A DNA stretch of 64,000 bases from Streptomyces violaceusniger Tu 4113 (GTDB taxonomy: Bacteria > Actinomycetota > Actinomycetes > Streptomycetales > Streptomycetaceae): the NCBI RefSeq assembly GCF_000147815.2, contig NC_015957.1:1116001-1180000 (forward strand), written 5' to 3'. Each line of letters opens with the position of its first letter. Positions within the stretch are counted from its first letter, which is position 1. Made by a program: the position numbers and the translations under genes. This document shows positions 49,262 to 57,864 of the stretch, piece by piece. Below the pieces are notes generated by a model that saw only the letters and a list, made by a program, of their open reading frames with translations, was not told the origin of the DNA and did not search any database.

Positions 49262-50113
49262 ATGAACAGATCTCTCGTCGGTGCGTTCTCGGCCCTGTTG
49301 TTGGGCGGCGCGACCCTCGTCGGCGCGGGCGCGGCGCCCGCGGCGGCCGCATCCCCCGCATCCCAAGCCAAGGCCCCGAAGGCCGTCACCTTCGCGGGCA
49401 CGGTGGCGCTCAGCAACTGCTCCGGCTCCGTCGTCCGGACGCCGGGCTCGGCCGACACCGACCCCGCGCTCGTGCTCTCCAACGGCCACTGCCTGGAGAG
49501 CGGCTTCCCCGGCGCGGGAGAGGTGATCGTCGACAAGCCGTCGACCCGGAGCTTCACCCTGCTGACCGCCTCGGGTGGCAGCGCCGGCACCGTACGCGCG
49601 AGCAAGGTCGCGTACGCGACGATGACCGACACCGACATCTCGCTGTACCAGCTCACGTCCACATACGCCCAGATCCAGTCGGCGTACGGCATCAAGGCGC
49701 TGCCGCTGTCGGACAGCCACCCGACCCAGGGCTCCGCGATCAATGTGGTCTCCGGCTACTGGAAGAAGATCTACGCCTGCAATATCGACGGATTTGCATA
49801 CCGTCTTAAGGAGGGGGACTGGACCTGGAAGGACTCGGTCCGCTACACCTCCGCCTGTAACACGATCGGCGGAACCTCGGGCTCTCCCGTCGTCGACCCG
49901 GCGTCCGGCAAGGTCGTGGCCGTGAACAACACGGGCAACGAGGACGGCGGCCGCTGCACCCTCAACAACCCGTGCGAGGTGGACGAGAACGGCGCGGTGA
50001 CGGTGCGCCAGGGCATCAACTACGCCCAGGAGACCTACGGCATCACCAAGTGCGTGACCACCGGCAACAAGATCGACCTGAAACTGGCGGGGTGTGCGCT
50101 GCCCAAGCCGTAG
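49262..50113 (+). CDS. Secreted trypsin-like serine protease (S1 family)
   Basis: A 283-aa exported protease. The signal peptide is MNRSLVGAFSALLLGGATLV to APAAAA (cut near residue 29). The triad is visible: His in LVLSNGHCLESG (about residue 76), Asp in TMTDTDISLYQL, and Ser in IGGTSGSPVVDPASGK (about residue 206). Paired cysteines are present (NCSGS/GHC; YACNID/SACNTIGG; GRCTLNNPCEVD). Start ATG 49262 has GGAAGGAA upstream; frames extending further upstream have no good site. Confidence 0.92.
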   Translation: MNRSLVGAFSALLLGGATLVGAGAAPAAAASPASQAKAPKAVTFAGTVALSNCSGSVVRTPGSADTDPALVLSNGHCLESGFPGAGEVIVDKPSTRSFTLLTASGGSAGTVRASKVAYATMTDTDISLYQLTSTYAQIQSAYGIKALPLSDSHPTQGSAINVVSGYWKKIYACNIDGFAYRLKEGDWTWKDSVRYTSACNTIGGTSGSPVVDPASGKVVAVNNTGNEDGGRCTLNNPCEVDENGAVTVRQGINYAQETYGITKCVTTGNKIDLKLAGCALPKP

Positions 50114-50122
50114 CGAACACCA

Positions 50123-50169
50123 GTACGCCGGTGCGCCCCGTATGGCGTGAGCGGGGCGCACCGGCGTAC
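50123..50169. terminator. Bidirectional terminator, 17-bp perfect stem
   Basis: GTACGCCGGTGCGCCCC (50123-50139) and its exact complement (50153-50169) flank a 13-base loop, between the convergent protease and chitinase genes. Confidence 0.93.
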
Positions 50170-50197
50170 ATCGAACTGTCGTTCGTTCCCTGAGGGT

Positions 50198-51208
50198 CTA
50201 CAGCCCGTGGACGTGCGGGCCGACCGCCTTCGACCAGCCGTTCCCGTTGGCCGCGTCCCAGTTGGTGGACCAGCTCATCGCGCCACGGATGCCGGGGTAG
50301 GTCTTCGACGGCTTGAACGAGCCGCAGCCGGAGCCCTTGGCGAGGCAGTCGAGGGCGTTGTTGACGACGCCCGGCTCGACATAGCCGGAGCCGGCGCCGC
50401 TGGTGGAGGCGGGCACGCCGATGCCGACCTGGGACGGGTCGAGGCCGTTCTCCAACTGGATGCAGGCGAGGGCGGTGAGGAAGTCGACCGAGCCCTGGGA
50501 GTAGACCTTGCCGTCACAGCCCAGCATCGAGCCGCTGTTGTAGTACTGCATGTTGACCACCGTCAGGAAGTCCTTGATCCCCAGGGCGGTCTTGAAGTAC
50601 TCGGTGGACGCCGACTGCATGTCGATCGTCTGCGGCGCCATGGTGACCACGACATCGCTCTTCTTGTCGTGGACGGCCTTGAGGGCCTTGGTCATGTAGG
50701 TGGAGTTGACGCCGTTCTCGAGGTCGATGTCGACGCCGTTGAAGCCGTACTTGTCCATCAGGCCGGTGATGGAGGAGGCGAAGGCGTCGGCCGAGGCGTC
50801 GTCGCTGATGGACACCGTGCCGTTCTGGCCACCGACGGAGATGATCACGGACTTCCCGGCCGCCTGCTTGGCCTTGATGTCGTCCTTGAACTGCTGCTCG
50901 TCGCTGTAGCCGGTGGCGGGGTCGAGCTTGAAGTCGACCGCTCCGGGGGAGCCGGTGGCGTCCGCGAAGGCGACCGCGATGATGTCGTAGTCGTCCGGGA
51001 CGTCCGAGAGCTTCTGCTTCGTCGCGCCGTTGTCGAAATTCTGCCAGTACCCGGTGACGGCGTGCCCGGGGACGGCGGCGGCCCGCTGCTTGGCGTCGGG
51101 GTGGTCCTCCGACGCGTTGGCCGAGCCGGCGGATATCAGCCCTCCGGCGGCGATGGCGACGACTGCGGCGGCTCCGAGGAGTCGCTTGGTGAACTGTGCG
51201 CGTACCAC
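50198..51208 (-). CDS. Secreted GH18 chitinase, catalytic domain only
   Basis: A 336-aa family 18 chitinase hydrolysing beta-1,4-GlcNAc chains outside the cell. The signal peptide is FTKRLLGAAAVVAIAAGGLI to SANA; the catalytic barrel follows: PGHAVTGYWQNFDNGA, SVIISVGGQNG, the DxxDxDxE motif in YGFNGVDIDLENG (about residues 152-164), TMAPQTIDMQ, QYYNSGSMLGCDGKVYSQGS, and MSWSTNWDAANG. GTG 51208 is preceded by GGAGG. It lacks the binding and FnIII domains of its neighbour at 51457, with which it shares a nearly identical catalytic domain. A DasR-like site lies 78 bases upstream. Confidence 0.95.
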   Translation of the reverse strand: MVRAQFTKRLLGAAAVVAIAAGGLISAGSANASEDHPDAKQRAAAVPGHAVTGYWQNFDNGATKQKLSDVPDDYDIIAVAFADATGSPGAVDFKLDPATGYSDEQQFKDDIKAKQAAGKSVIISVGGQNGTVSISDDASADAFASSITGLMDKYGFNGVDIDLENGVNSTYMTKALKAVHDKKSDVVVTMAPQTIDMQSASTEYFKTALGIKDFLTVVNMQYYNSGSMLGCDGKVYSQGSVDFLTALACIQLENGLDPSQVGIGVPASTSGAGSGYVEPGVVNNALDCLAKGSGCGSFKPSKTYPGIRGAMSWSTNWDAANGNGWSKAVGPHVHGL

Positions 51209-51285
51209 GACAGCCTCCGTGCGTGGGGGGATGTGGGGGAGGTGGTGCGAGTGCGCGTTCAGGGGCCCCTGTGGCGTGCGTATAA

Positions 51286-51301
51286 GGTGGTCCAGACCAA
51301 T
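51286..51301 (-). promoter_or_regulatory. DasR-like (dre) operator of the GH18 chitinase gene
   Basis: The core TGGTCCAGACCA (51288-51299) matches the DasR-responsive element and classical Streptomyces chitinase promoter repeat, here in the upstream region of the gene at 50198-51208. DasR, a GntR-family regulator responding to glucosamine-6-phosphate, is known to bind such sites. Confidence 0.8.
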
Positions 51302-51358
51302 GCCGTTGTCAACCCCAGGCGTCATCTTCCCTGTCCGTGCGGGTGAAAAATGCGGATG

Positions 51359-51389
51359 AGGGGGCCGAGCGCTTGCGCCCCGGCCCCCT
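51359..51389 (-). terminator. Terminator of the larger chitinase gene
   Basis: AGGGGGCC (51359-51366) and GGCCCCCT (51382-51389) form an 8-bp stem; the 15-base loop contains a further GCGC/GCGC pairing. It lies 70 bases past the stop on the minus strand. Confidence 0.55.
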
Positions 51390-51403
51390 TGGCCCATCCC
51401 CGC

Positions 51404-51443
51404 GGGAGGGGCATCCCCCCGGGAGGGGCATCCCCCCCGGGAG
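51404..51443. repeat. Short tandem repeat GGGAGGGGCATCCCCCC
   Basis: Two full 17-18-bp units and part of a third in the spacer between the two chitinase genes. Each unit is itself a small inverted repeat (GGGA-GGGGCA-TCCC). Confidence 0.8.
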
Positions 51444-51456
51444 GAGCCGCGTCACG

Positions 51457-53169
51457 CTACGGCAGACCGTGGACCTTGGGGCCCACCGCGTTCGACCACG
51501 CGTTGCCCGCGGTCGCGTCCCAGTTGGTGGACCAGGTCATTGCGCCGCGCAGCCCCGGGTAGGTCCGGGCCGGTTTGAAGGAGCCGCAGTTCGTGCCCCG
51601 CGCCAGGCAGTCCAGGGCGTTGTTCACGATCGCCGGGGAGACATAGCCGCTGCCCGCGCCCCGCGTCGAGGCGGGCAGGCCGAGGCCGACCTGGGACGGC
51701 GAAAGACCGCCCTCCAGTTGGATGCAGGCGAGGGCGGTGAGGAAGTCGACCGACCCCTGGGAGTAGACCTTGCCGTCACAGCCCAGCATCGAGCCGCTGT
51801 TGTAGTACTGCATATTGACCACCGTCAGGATGTCCTTGATGTTCAGCGCCGTCTGGAAGTAGGCGCCCGAGGTGGACTGCATGTCGATGGTCTGCGGGGC
51901 CATGGTGATCACCAGGCCGGGCCCGGCCTTCGCCGACAGGGCGCGCAGCGCCTGGCTCATATAGGTGGCGTTGAGGCCGTTCTCCAGGTCGATGTCGACG
52001 CCGTTGAAGCCGTACTCCCGCATCAGGGCGTAGACCGAGTTGGCGAAGTTGTTGGCGGAGGCCGGGTCGTTGATGGACACCGTGCCGTTCTGGCCGCCGA
52101 TCGAGATCACGACGGACTTCCCGGCCGCCTGCTTGGCCTTGATGTCGTCCTTGAACTGCTGCTCGCTGCCGTAGCCGACGGCGGGGTCGAGGGTGAAGTC
52201 GACGGCTCCGGGGGCACCGGTGGCGTCCGCGAAGGCGACCGCGATGATGTCGTACTGGTTCTGGACGTCGCGCAGCTTCTGCACGGCCGCGCCGTTGTTG
52301 AAGTTCTGCCAGTACCCGGTGACCGCGTGCCCCGGGACGGTGCCGCCGCCCCCGCCGCCTCCGGCCGTGGTCGTGCCCGTGACGGCGGACGACCTGGGCG
52401 ACTCGCCCGCCGCGTTGGTGGCGGTGACCTGGAACTGGTACGAGGTCGAGGCCGCCAGACCCGTCACGGTCGCCGAAGCGCCGCCCACCGACTGCACCTT
52501 GGAGCCGTCGCGGTAGACGTTGTAGCCGGTCGCGCCGGTCACCGGGGACCAGGACAGGTCGATGGAGGACGAGGTGGCGCCGCCGGTCCGCAGCCCGCTC
52601 GGCGCGCCCGGCACCGGGTCGCCGGGGTCACCGCCGGGGCCGGTCAGGCTGATGTCGTCGGCGTAGTAGGCGGGCTGGCCGTACCAGCCGTGGGTGTAGA
52701 CGGTGACCGAGGTGGTGCCCGCGCCGGTGGTGAAGCTCGTGCTGAGCTGCTGCCAGCCGGGCGCCGACGGCGTCCAGGTGGAGACATCGGTGGTGCCGGT
52801 GCCGCCGGCGCCGAGGTAGACATAGCTGCCCTGGACCCAGGCGCTCAGCGTGTACGAGGAGTTGGGCTTGACGGCCACGGTCTGGGCGCAGCGGGCGTTG
52901 TCCGTGCCCGCCGGGGTGGCCTTGAGCGCGGCCGAGCCGCCGTGGACGGGACTCGCGACCGTGGCGCCGCTCCCGGCGGAACAGGTCCAGCCGCTGAGGC
53001 CGGACTCGAAGCCGGGGTTCTGGGCGAGGTTGGCGGCGGCGGCGCCCGCGGCGGTGCCGCCGAGGGCGACCAGACCGGTGGCGCCCAGGGCGATGGTGGC
53101 GAATGCGCTGGTCAGCCGGGCGAAGCCGCGTCTGAGTCGGGTGGGGCGGGGGTGTCGGGCACGGTCCAT
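51457..53169 (-). CDS. Secreted multidomain chitinase: CBM, FnIII, GH18
   Basis: A 570-aa exported chitinase. Order: signal peptide (RLTSAFATIALGATGLVALG to GAAAA), a carbohydrate-binding jelly roll (~48-185, NLAQNPGFESGLSGWTCSAG, GWQQLSTSFTTGAGTTSVTV, AYYADDISL), a fibronectin type III domain (~195-280, PSGLRTGGATSSSIDLSWSP, VTGLAASTSYQFQVTATNAA), a Gly linker, then GH18 (~292-570) with the catalytic motif YGFNGVDIDLENG near 383-395. ATG 53169 has GGAGG upstream; the ORF extends to 53235 without a better site. It is the paralogue of the next chitinase. A DasR-like site lies 80 bases upstream. Confidence 0.95.
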   Translation of the reverse strand: MDRARHPRPTRLRRGFARLTSAFATIALGATGLVALGGTAAGAAAANLAQNPGFESGLSGWTCSAGSGATVASPVHGGSAALKATPAGTDNARCAQTVAVKPNSSYTLSAWVQGSYVYLGAGGTGTTDVSTWTPSAPGWQQLSTSFTTGAGTTSVTVYTHGWYGQPAYYADDISLTGPGGDPGDPVPGAPSGLRTGGATSSSIDLSWSPVTGATGYNVYRDGSKVQSVGGASATVTGLAASTSYQFQVTATNAAGESPRSSAVTGTTTAGGGGGGGTVPGHAVTGYWQNFNNGAAVQKLRDVQNQYDIIAVAFADATGAPGAVDFTLDPAVGYGSEQQFKDDIKAKQAAGKSVVISIGGQNGTVSINDPASANNFANSVYALMREYGFNGVDIDLENGLNATYMSQALRALSAKAGPGLVITMAPQTIDMQSTSGAYFQTALNIKDILTVVNMQYYNSGSMLGCDGKVYSQGSVDFLTALACIQLEGGLSPSQVGLGLPASTRGAGSGYVSPAIVNNALDCLARGTNCGSFKPARTYPGLRGAMTWSTNWDATAGNAWSNAVGPKVHGLP

Positions 53170-53248
53170 AACTGCCTCCGTGGGGGAATCCGTTGGGAAG
53201 CCGGTGTGAAGGAGGAGATTGCGGACGGTGGCCACCGTATGAACGTAA

Positions 53249-53264
53249 AGTGGTCCAGACCAAT
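53249..53264 (-). promoter_or_regulatory. DasR-like (dre) operator of the multidomain chitinase gene
   Basis: AGTGGTCCAGACCAAT contains the same TGGTCCAGACCA core (53251-53262) as the site at 51288, again upstream of a minus-strand chitinase. The same spacing and context support joint control by DasR. Confidence 0.82.
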
Positions 53265-53450
53265 AACCTTGTCAAGGGGATGCGCGGACTCCGCATCGGA
53301 GCCGGGTGGCGTAACCCAGAGGAACTGTTCTCTCACGCCGTTTTCGTGGATAAAGTGACGACGCACCAGGACAGGGGCAGTAATGAGACAGGGGCAGTAA
53401 CGACCTCCGGCCGCCGCCGCTCGGCGCCGATGTGAGACGGGGTAGCCGAC

Positions 53451-54356
53451 GTGCCCACCGCGATAGCAGTCACCGGCCGTGAGCTGGTGCTTCCGCCGCC
53501 CGACGGGCAGACCCCGTCGGCCGTCGTGCTCCGCCCGCCGGACGCACAGTCACTCGACGACGCCCTCGCCGAGGTCGGGACCCTTCTCGATCAGCAGGGC
53601 TACCTCGTCGTGCTCTATCCCGCCGCGACCCCCGCGGCCGTGGTCCGCCGGCTCCATATCGTGCGCTCCGTCCTGGAGAGCGACCGGATGGCGCTGCTGC
53701 CGCTCGAACTGCCCCCGCTGGCCGTCGCCGTACTGGCCCGTCAGTTGCGCCAGCTTTCCGTATCCGACTTCAGCCCCGGCGTTCTGGCGTGCGCCGCCCG
53801 GCTGCTCTCCCACTACATTCACGCGGGCGCCCTGCTGGGCAGTGTGGCCCGGCTGGACCGGGTCCCGGTCAGCCTCACCTCGCACGTCAAGTCCTGGGTG
53901 CCTGGCGCCCACTTCGGGGTGCTCGCCCACCCCACCCCACAACTGGTGAAGGTCGGCGGCGCAGCAGAGCTGCCCGCCCCCGGGTACGCCACCTCCATGA
54001 CCGTCGCCCGGGGCCAGCTCAACAGCCATGGCTACGGGGACGGCGGCGCGGGCCGCGACGACTGGGTCACCGGCGCCCTCGCCCCCGCATGGGGCGTACG
54101 GGGCGTGGAAGAGGTGCCGCTGCCCGCCGAGTCGGCGCGCTGGTGGGGCACTCCGAAGCTGATCGAGTTCGCCGCGGCCATCCCCGACCTCTCGGTCCTC
54201 TACCAGCTCGTGGCCTCCGTACGGAGAGAGGAATGCCACTGGTGCGGTTTCGAACTCATCGGCGACCGCTGTGCCTTCTGCTCCTGCCCGGTGGCCCGCG
54301 GCGATGAGATCCCCGCACTGCTCACGTCCCAACGTCCCGCCCTGACCAGCCGGTAA
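53451..54356 (+). CDS. Hypothetical protein with a C-terminal zinc ribbon, head of the tad locus
   Basis: A 301-aa protein, not recognised by family. It is soluble with an alternating hydrophobic pattern (QGYLVVLYPAATPAAVVRRL; MALLPLELPPLAVAVLARQL). Near the C-terminus, ECHWCGFELIGDRCAFCSC contains CxxC plus CxxCxC cysteines spaced like a zinc ribbon. GTG 53451 has a modest GGGGTAG site. It lies 26 bases before cpaB on the same strand, so it probably belongs to the tad operon. Confidence 0.7.
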   Translation: MPTAIAVTGRELVLPPPDGQTPSAVVLRPPDAQSLDDALAEVGTLLDQQGYLVVLYPAATPAAVVRRLHIVRSVLESDRMALLPLELPPLAVAVLARQLRQLSVSDFSPGVLACAARLLSHYIHAGALLGSVARLDRVPVSLTSHVKSWVPGAHFGVLAHPTPQLVKVGGAAELPAPGYATSMTVARGQLNSHGYGDGGAGRDDWVTGALAPAWGVRGVEEVPLPAESARWWGTPKLIEFAAAIPDLSVLYQLVASVRREECHWCGFELIGDRCAFCSCPVARGDEIPALLTSQRPALTSR

Positions 54357-54382
54357 CGTCCCCGAACGAGGTTGTGCGTCCC

Positions 54383-55087
54383 ATGAATTCACGCCAGCGC
54401 CGCGGAGTCATCCTGCTGCTCCTGTCGGTCCTGTGCGCCGTCGGCGCCTTCGCCGGAGTGCTCTCCGTCGTCAACGACGTGGAGTCGAAGGTCGGCCCCG
54501 AGACCACCGCCTACAAGCTCACCTCGGACGTCAAGCCCTACAAGGCGCTGGACGCGGGGGAGTTCGAGAAGGTCTCGATGCCCAAGCGCTATGTGCCCTC
54601 CACCGCCGTCACCGATCTCGCCGAGCTACGCGGGAAGATCGCGGTGACCCAGCTCGCCAAGGGGTCGCTGCTGCAGCGGGACATGATCGCGAACCGGCCC
54701 GCCCTGAAGCCCGGGCAGCAGGAGATCGCCATCATGATCGACGCGGCGACCGGCGTCGCCGGCAAGATCACCCCGGGTGCGGAGGTCAACATCTACGCGA
54801 CCTTCGAGGGCAGCACCCAGGGCGAGAAACCGGTCTCCAAGCTGATCGTCGCGGGCGCCGAGGTGCTCGACCTCGGCAGGATCACCGCCCTGGAGCCCAA
54901 CCAGGACGACAAACGGCGGATCAACGAGGCCGTGCCGATCACCTTCGCGCTCGACACCAAGAACGCACAGCGCGTGGCGTACGCCGAGTCCTTCGCCTCA
55001 CATGTGCGGCTCGCGCTGGTCGCTCCCGGCGGGGGCACCTCCATAGGTCCCGGCGACCGCACCTACACCCTCGACGGCGACAAATGA
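54383..55087 (+). CDS. cpaB: CpaB/RcpC-like Flp pilus assembly protein (SAF domain)
   Basis: A 234-aa protein. An N-terminal transmembrane helix (GVILLLLSVLCAVGAFAGVL) is followed by a SAF/CpaB domain (YKALDAGEFEKVSMPKRYVP, GKIAVTQLAKGSLLQRDMIA) and a beta-rich RcpC-type C-terminal part (VAGKITPGAEVNIYATFEGS). In tad systems this protein acts at the envelope in pilus assembly. ATG 54383 was chosen; GTG 54374 (three codons earlier) is equally in frame and closer to the GAGG site. Confidence 0.85.
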   Translation: MNSRQRRGVILLLLSVLCAVGAFAGVLSVVNDVESKVGPETTAYKLTSDVKPYKALDAGEFEKVSMPKRYVPSTAVTDLAELRGKIAVTQLAKGSLLQRDMIANRPALKPGQQEIAIMIDAATGVAGKITPGAEVNIYATFEGSTQGEKPVSKLIVAGAEVLDLGRITALEPNQDDKRRINEAVPITFALDTKNAQRVAYAESFASHVRLALVAPGGGTSIGPGDRTYTLDGDK

Positions 55088-55103
55088 GTGAGGAGGTGCC
55101 GCG

Positions 55104-56858
55104 GTGACGATCAGGATTCTGCCGGCCGCCGGCGACCCCGACGCCGCCCGCTCCCTGAGCGGGCTGCTCGGCCAGTTGCCCGGTGTCGAACCGTCGGCGC
55201 CGGTCGGCGACTCGACCCTGCTGCTCGACACCCTCGCCTCGCTGGCCGCCGCCTCCCTGGAGGAGCTGCCGGAGGTCGTCCTCGTCCATGAGCGCATCGG
55301 CCCGGCCCCGGCGTTGGAGCTGATCCGCGAGATCGCGCTGCGCTTCCCGGCGGTGGGCGTGGTGCTGGTGACCGCCGACGCGGGGCCCGCGCTGTACTCG
55401 GCCGCCATGGACGCCGGGGCCCGCGGCATCGCCGGGATACCGCTGTCGTACGACGAGCTGGCGGCCCGCGTCCAGGGCGCCGCCCAGTGGGCGACGGGCG
55501 TGCGGCGCCATCTCGGAGGCGGCGGCGATCCGCTCGCCGCCGGGCCCGGCGGCCAACTGGTCGCGGTCGCGGGCGCCAAGGGCGGGGTCGGCACCACCGT
55601 GACCGCCGTGCAGCTCGCGCTCGCCGCGCGGGCCGCGGGCCGTAAGGTCGCGCTCGTCGACCTGGACCTGCAGTCCGGGGACATCGCCTCGTACCTCGAT
55701 GTGCAGTTCCGGCGCTCGATCGCCGATCTGGCGCAGATCAGCGACATCTCGCCACGGGTGCTCCAGGACGCGGTGTTCACCCACCAGACCGGGCTCGGGC
55801 TGCTGCTCGCGCCGGGCGAGGGCGAGCGCGGCGAGGAGGTGACCGACCGCACCGCCCGCCAGGTCATCGGCGCGCTGCGGTCGCGCTTCGAGCTCGTGGT
55901 CGTCGACTGCGGTACGCAGATGACCTCCGCGGGCGCCGCCGCCGTGGAGACCGCGGACATCGCGCTGCTGGTGACCACCCCGGACGTGGTCGCGGTGCGC
56001 GCCGCCAAGCGCATGGTCCGGCTGTGGGACCGGCTCCAGATCCGCAAGGCGGAGGAGACCGTGACCGTGGTCAACCGGCACACCCGCAGCGCGGAGATCC
56101 AGCCGCAGCTCGTCCAGCGGGCCACCGGGACGACCGTGGCGCGCACGGCGATCCCGGCCGGCTTCAAGGAGCTTCAGCCCGCCGTCGACTCGGGCCGGAT
56201 GCAGGACCTGGACGCCAAGTCGGCCGTCAAACAGGCGCTGTGGGGGCTGGCCGGTGAGCTGGGCCTGGTGGAGGCCGCGCCCCCGGGCGGTGGCCGCCGC
56301 GCCGCCCACCGGGGCGGCCATGCGGCCGGGGGCGGCGGCGAGCGCGCCCTGCCCGGGCTGCGGCGGCGCCATGCCATAGAGGCGGGCGGCGACCCGGCGC
56401 AGGGCAGCGTGGGCGACGGCACCGACGCGCTCAACGAGATCGCCCCGCCGTCCACCAAGGGCTTCCTGCGCAAGCGCGGCGGCGACCGGGGTGGCGACCG
56501 CGGCCAGGTGACGGTCGAGTTCCTCGGCGTCCTGCCGCTGGTGCTGATCGTGCTCGCGGTCGTCTGGCAGGTGGTGCTGGTCGGCTATACGTACTCGCTG
56601 GCGGGCAACTCGGCCGACAAGGGCGCCCGCGCGGGCGCCACCAAGGGAGCGGGCGCCTGCCAGGACGCGGCGAGCAAGGACATCCCCGGCTCCTGGAGCG
56701 CCGACATCGACTGCGGCGGCGGCGACGGCTCGGTCTACAAGGCCACGGTCAAACTCCACGTCCCGATCCTCTTCCCGGGCGCCGCCGACTTCCCGCGGAC
56801 GGTCACGGGCACGGCGGGCGCGGCGGACGAGAGCGACCTGGCGGGCGGAGGGAAGTGA
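55104..56858 (+). CDS. CpaE/TadZ-like ATPase fused to a TadE-like pilin
   Basis: A 584-aa protein. Residues ~1-140 form a receiver-like domain (LVHERIGPAPALELIREIAL; VVLVTADAGPAL). Residues ~150-385 are a MinD/ParA-type ATPase with deviant Walker A VAGAKGGVGTTVTA (about 155-168), LVDLDLQSGDIASYLD and VVVDCGTQM, as in CpaE/TadZ, the polar localiser of tad pili. After a Gly/Arg-rich linker (~390-465) comes RGQVTVEFLGVLPLVLIVLA, a TadE-type pilin-like transmembrane segment, and a ~90-residue extracytoplasmic tail. CpaE and TadE are normally separate proteins. GTG 55104 follows GAGGAGG. A missed stop cannot be excluded, but the frame is continuous. Confidence 0.85.
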   Translation: MTIRILPAAGDPDAARSLSGLLGQLPGVEPSAPVGDSTLLLDTLASLAAASLEELPEVVLVHERIGPAPALELIREIALRFPAVGVVLVTADAGPALYSAAMDAGARGIAGIPLSYDELAARVQGAAQWATGVRRHLGGGGDPLAAGPGGQLVAVAGAKGGVGTTVTAVQLALAARAAGRKVALVDLDLQSGDIASYLDVQFRRSIADLAQISDISPRVLQDAVFTHQTGLGLLLAPGEGERGEEVTDRTARQVIGALRSRFELVVVDCGTQMTSAGAAAVETADIALLVTTPDVVAVRAAKRMVRLWDRLQIRKAEETVTVVNRHTRSAEIQPQLVQRATGTTVARTAIPAGFKELQPAVDSGRMQDLDAKSAVKQALWGLAGELGLVEAAPPGGGRRAAHRGGHAAGGGGERALPGLRRRHAIEAGGDPAQGSVGDGTDALNEIAPPSTKGFLRKRGGDRGGDRGQVTVEFLGVLPLVLIVLAVVWQVVLVGYTYSLAGNSADKGARAGATKGAGACQDAASKDIPGSWSADIDCGGGDGSVYKATVKLHVPILFPGAADFPRTVTGTAGAADESDLAGGGK

Positions 56859-56859
56859 C

Positions 56860-57864
56860 ATGACCCGTCACCGGGAACCGGTGCGTCCTCCCGACGCGAG
56901 CCTTACGGTGGCCACCGCTCAGTCGCGCGGGCAAGCGGGGGCGGCGACGCCCGCTGGCGGTGGGCGCGTGGTGCTCCTGGGTGGTGGGTCCGCCACGCCT
57001 CCGGGCGGTGGGTCCGGGGCGTTCCCGGGCGGTGGGTCCGGAGCGCGGCGCCGCCCGGGGGCGTTCGGTTCGCTGCGTGGGCGCGGGGCGGCCGGTGGTG
57101 CGGCATCGCTTCGCGCCGTCTCCGCGCGTCGGGGCGGGGCGACAGCCTGGCGGGGCGGCAGCCGCCGGCTCCCCGCCGCGTGGCCGGGGGGCCAGGGCTC
57201 GGTATCGGTGGGACTCCGCGGCGCGGCGGAGGCCGCCCGGCGGCGGGACCGCCAGGAGGCGGCCGTGGTGCGAGCGGTCCGACGGCCCGCCCCGGCGTGC
57301 GGCTCGTCGCGGTGGCGCGGCGTGGTCGGTCGCGCCCTGGTACGGCGCCGTGCCGCCGTGGCGCCGGGGGCCGGTCCGGGCGCGGAAATCGCCAGGCACC
57401 GCCCGGCGGCGGGCTCGGTCCGGGTGGGTCGGCGTCCCGCCGCATCGCGCCGGGGGCGGGGCGACACCGGGTCGGCGTCCATCGAGTTCCTGGGGTTCCT
57501 GCCGATCCTCATCCTCGTCGCACTCGCCGCCGCGCAGCTCGGCATCGCCGCGTACACCGCGCAGCAGGCCGGGACCGCGGCGCGGGCGGCGGCGCGCACG
57601 GCGTCGCTGGACGAGCCGCGGACCAGCCCGCAGGCCGCCGGGAAGGCGGCGATGAGCGGATGGCTGGCCGACGGCGCCGGTATCAGCAGCGGCGGCTGCG
57701 GCGGCGGGGAGGCGCGGGCCACCGCGACCGTGGAGATCCCCTCCGTCATCCCCGGTTTCGACTTCGGCAGCGCCGAGAAGAGCGCCACGATGCCCTGCGA
57801 CGACGGCCAAGGAGACGGCGGAAACGGCGGCTTGGCGCCCGCCGCGATGGGAGGCGACCGATGA
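56860..57864 (+). CDS. TadE-like pilus assembly protein with a long Gly/Arg-rich N-terminus
   Basis: A 334-aa protein as read from ATG 56860 (GGAGGGAAG upstream). The recognisable TadE part starts only near residue 205: GDTGSASIEFLGFLPILILV then ALAAAQLGIAAYTAQQAGTA and an exported tail with cysteines (SSGGCGGG, MPCDDG). The first ~195 residues are low complexity (GGGS-type repeats, then Arg/Ala/Gly), with more T at third positions than usual, so a downstream start (for example GTG 57424) is possible. It overlaps tadA by 4 bases (ATGA). Confidence 0.75.
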   Translation: MTRHREPVRPPDASLTVATAQSRGQAGAATPAGGGRVVLLGGGSATPPGGGSGAFPGGGSGARRRPGAFGSLRGRGAAGGAASLRAVSARRGGATAWRGGSRRLPAAWPGGQGSVSVGLRGAAEAARRRDRQEAAVVRAVRRPAPACGSSRWRGVVGRALVRRRAAVAPGAGPGAEIARHRPAAGSVRVGRRPAASRRGRGDTGSASIEFLGFLPILILVALAAAQLGIAAYTAQQAGTAARAAARTASLDEPRTSPQAAGKAAMSGWLADGAGISSGGCGGGEARATATVEIPSVIPGFDFGSAEKSATMPCDDGQGDGGNGGLAPAAMGGDR

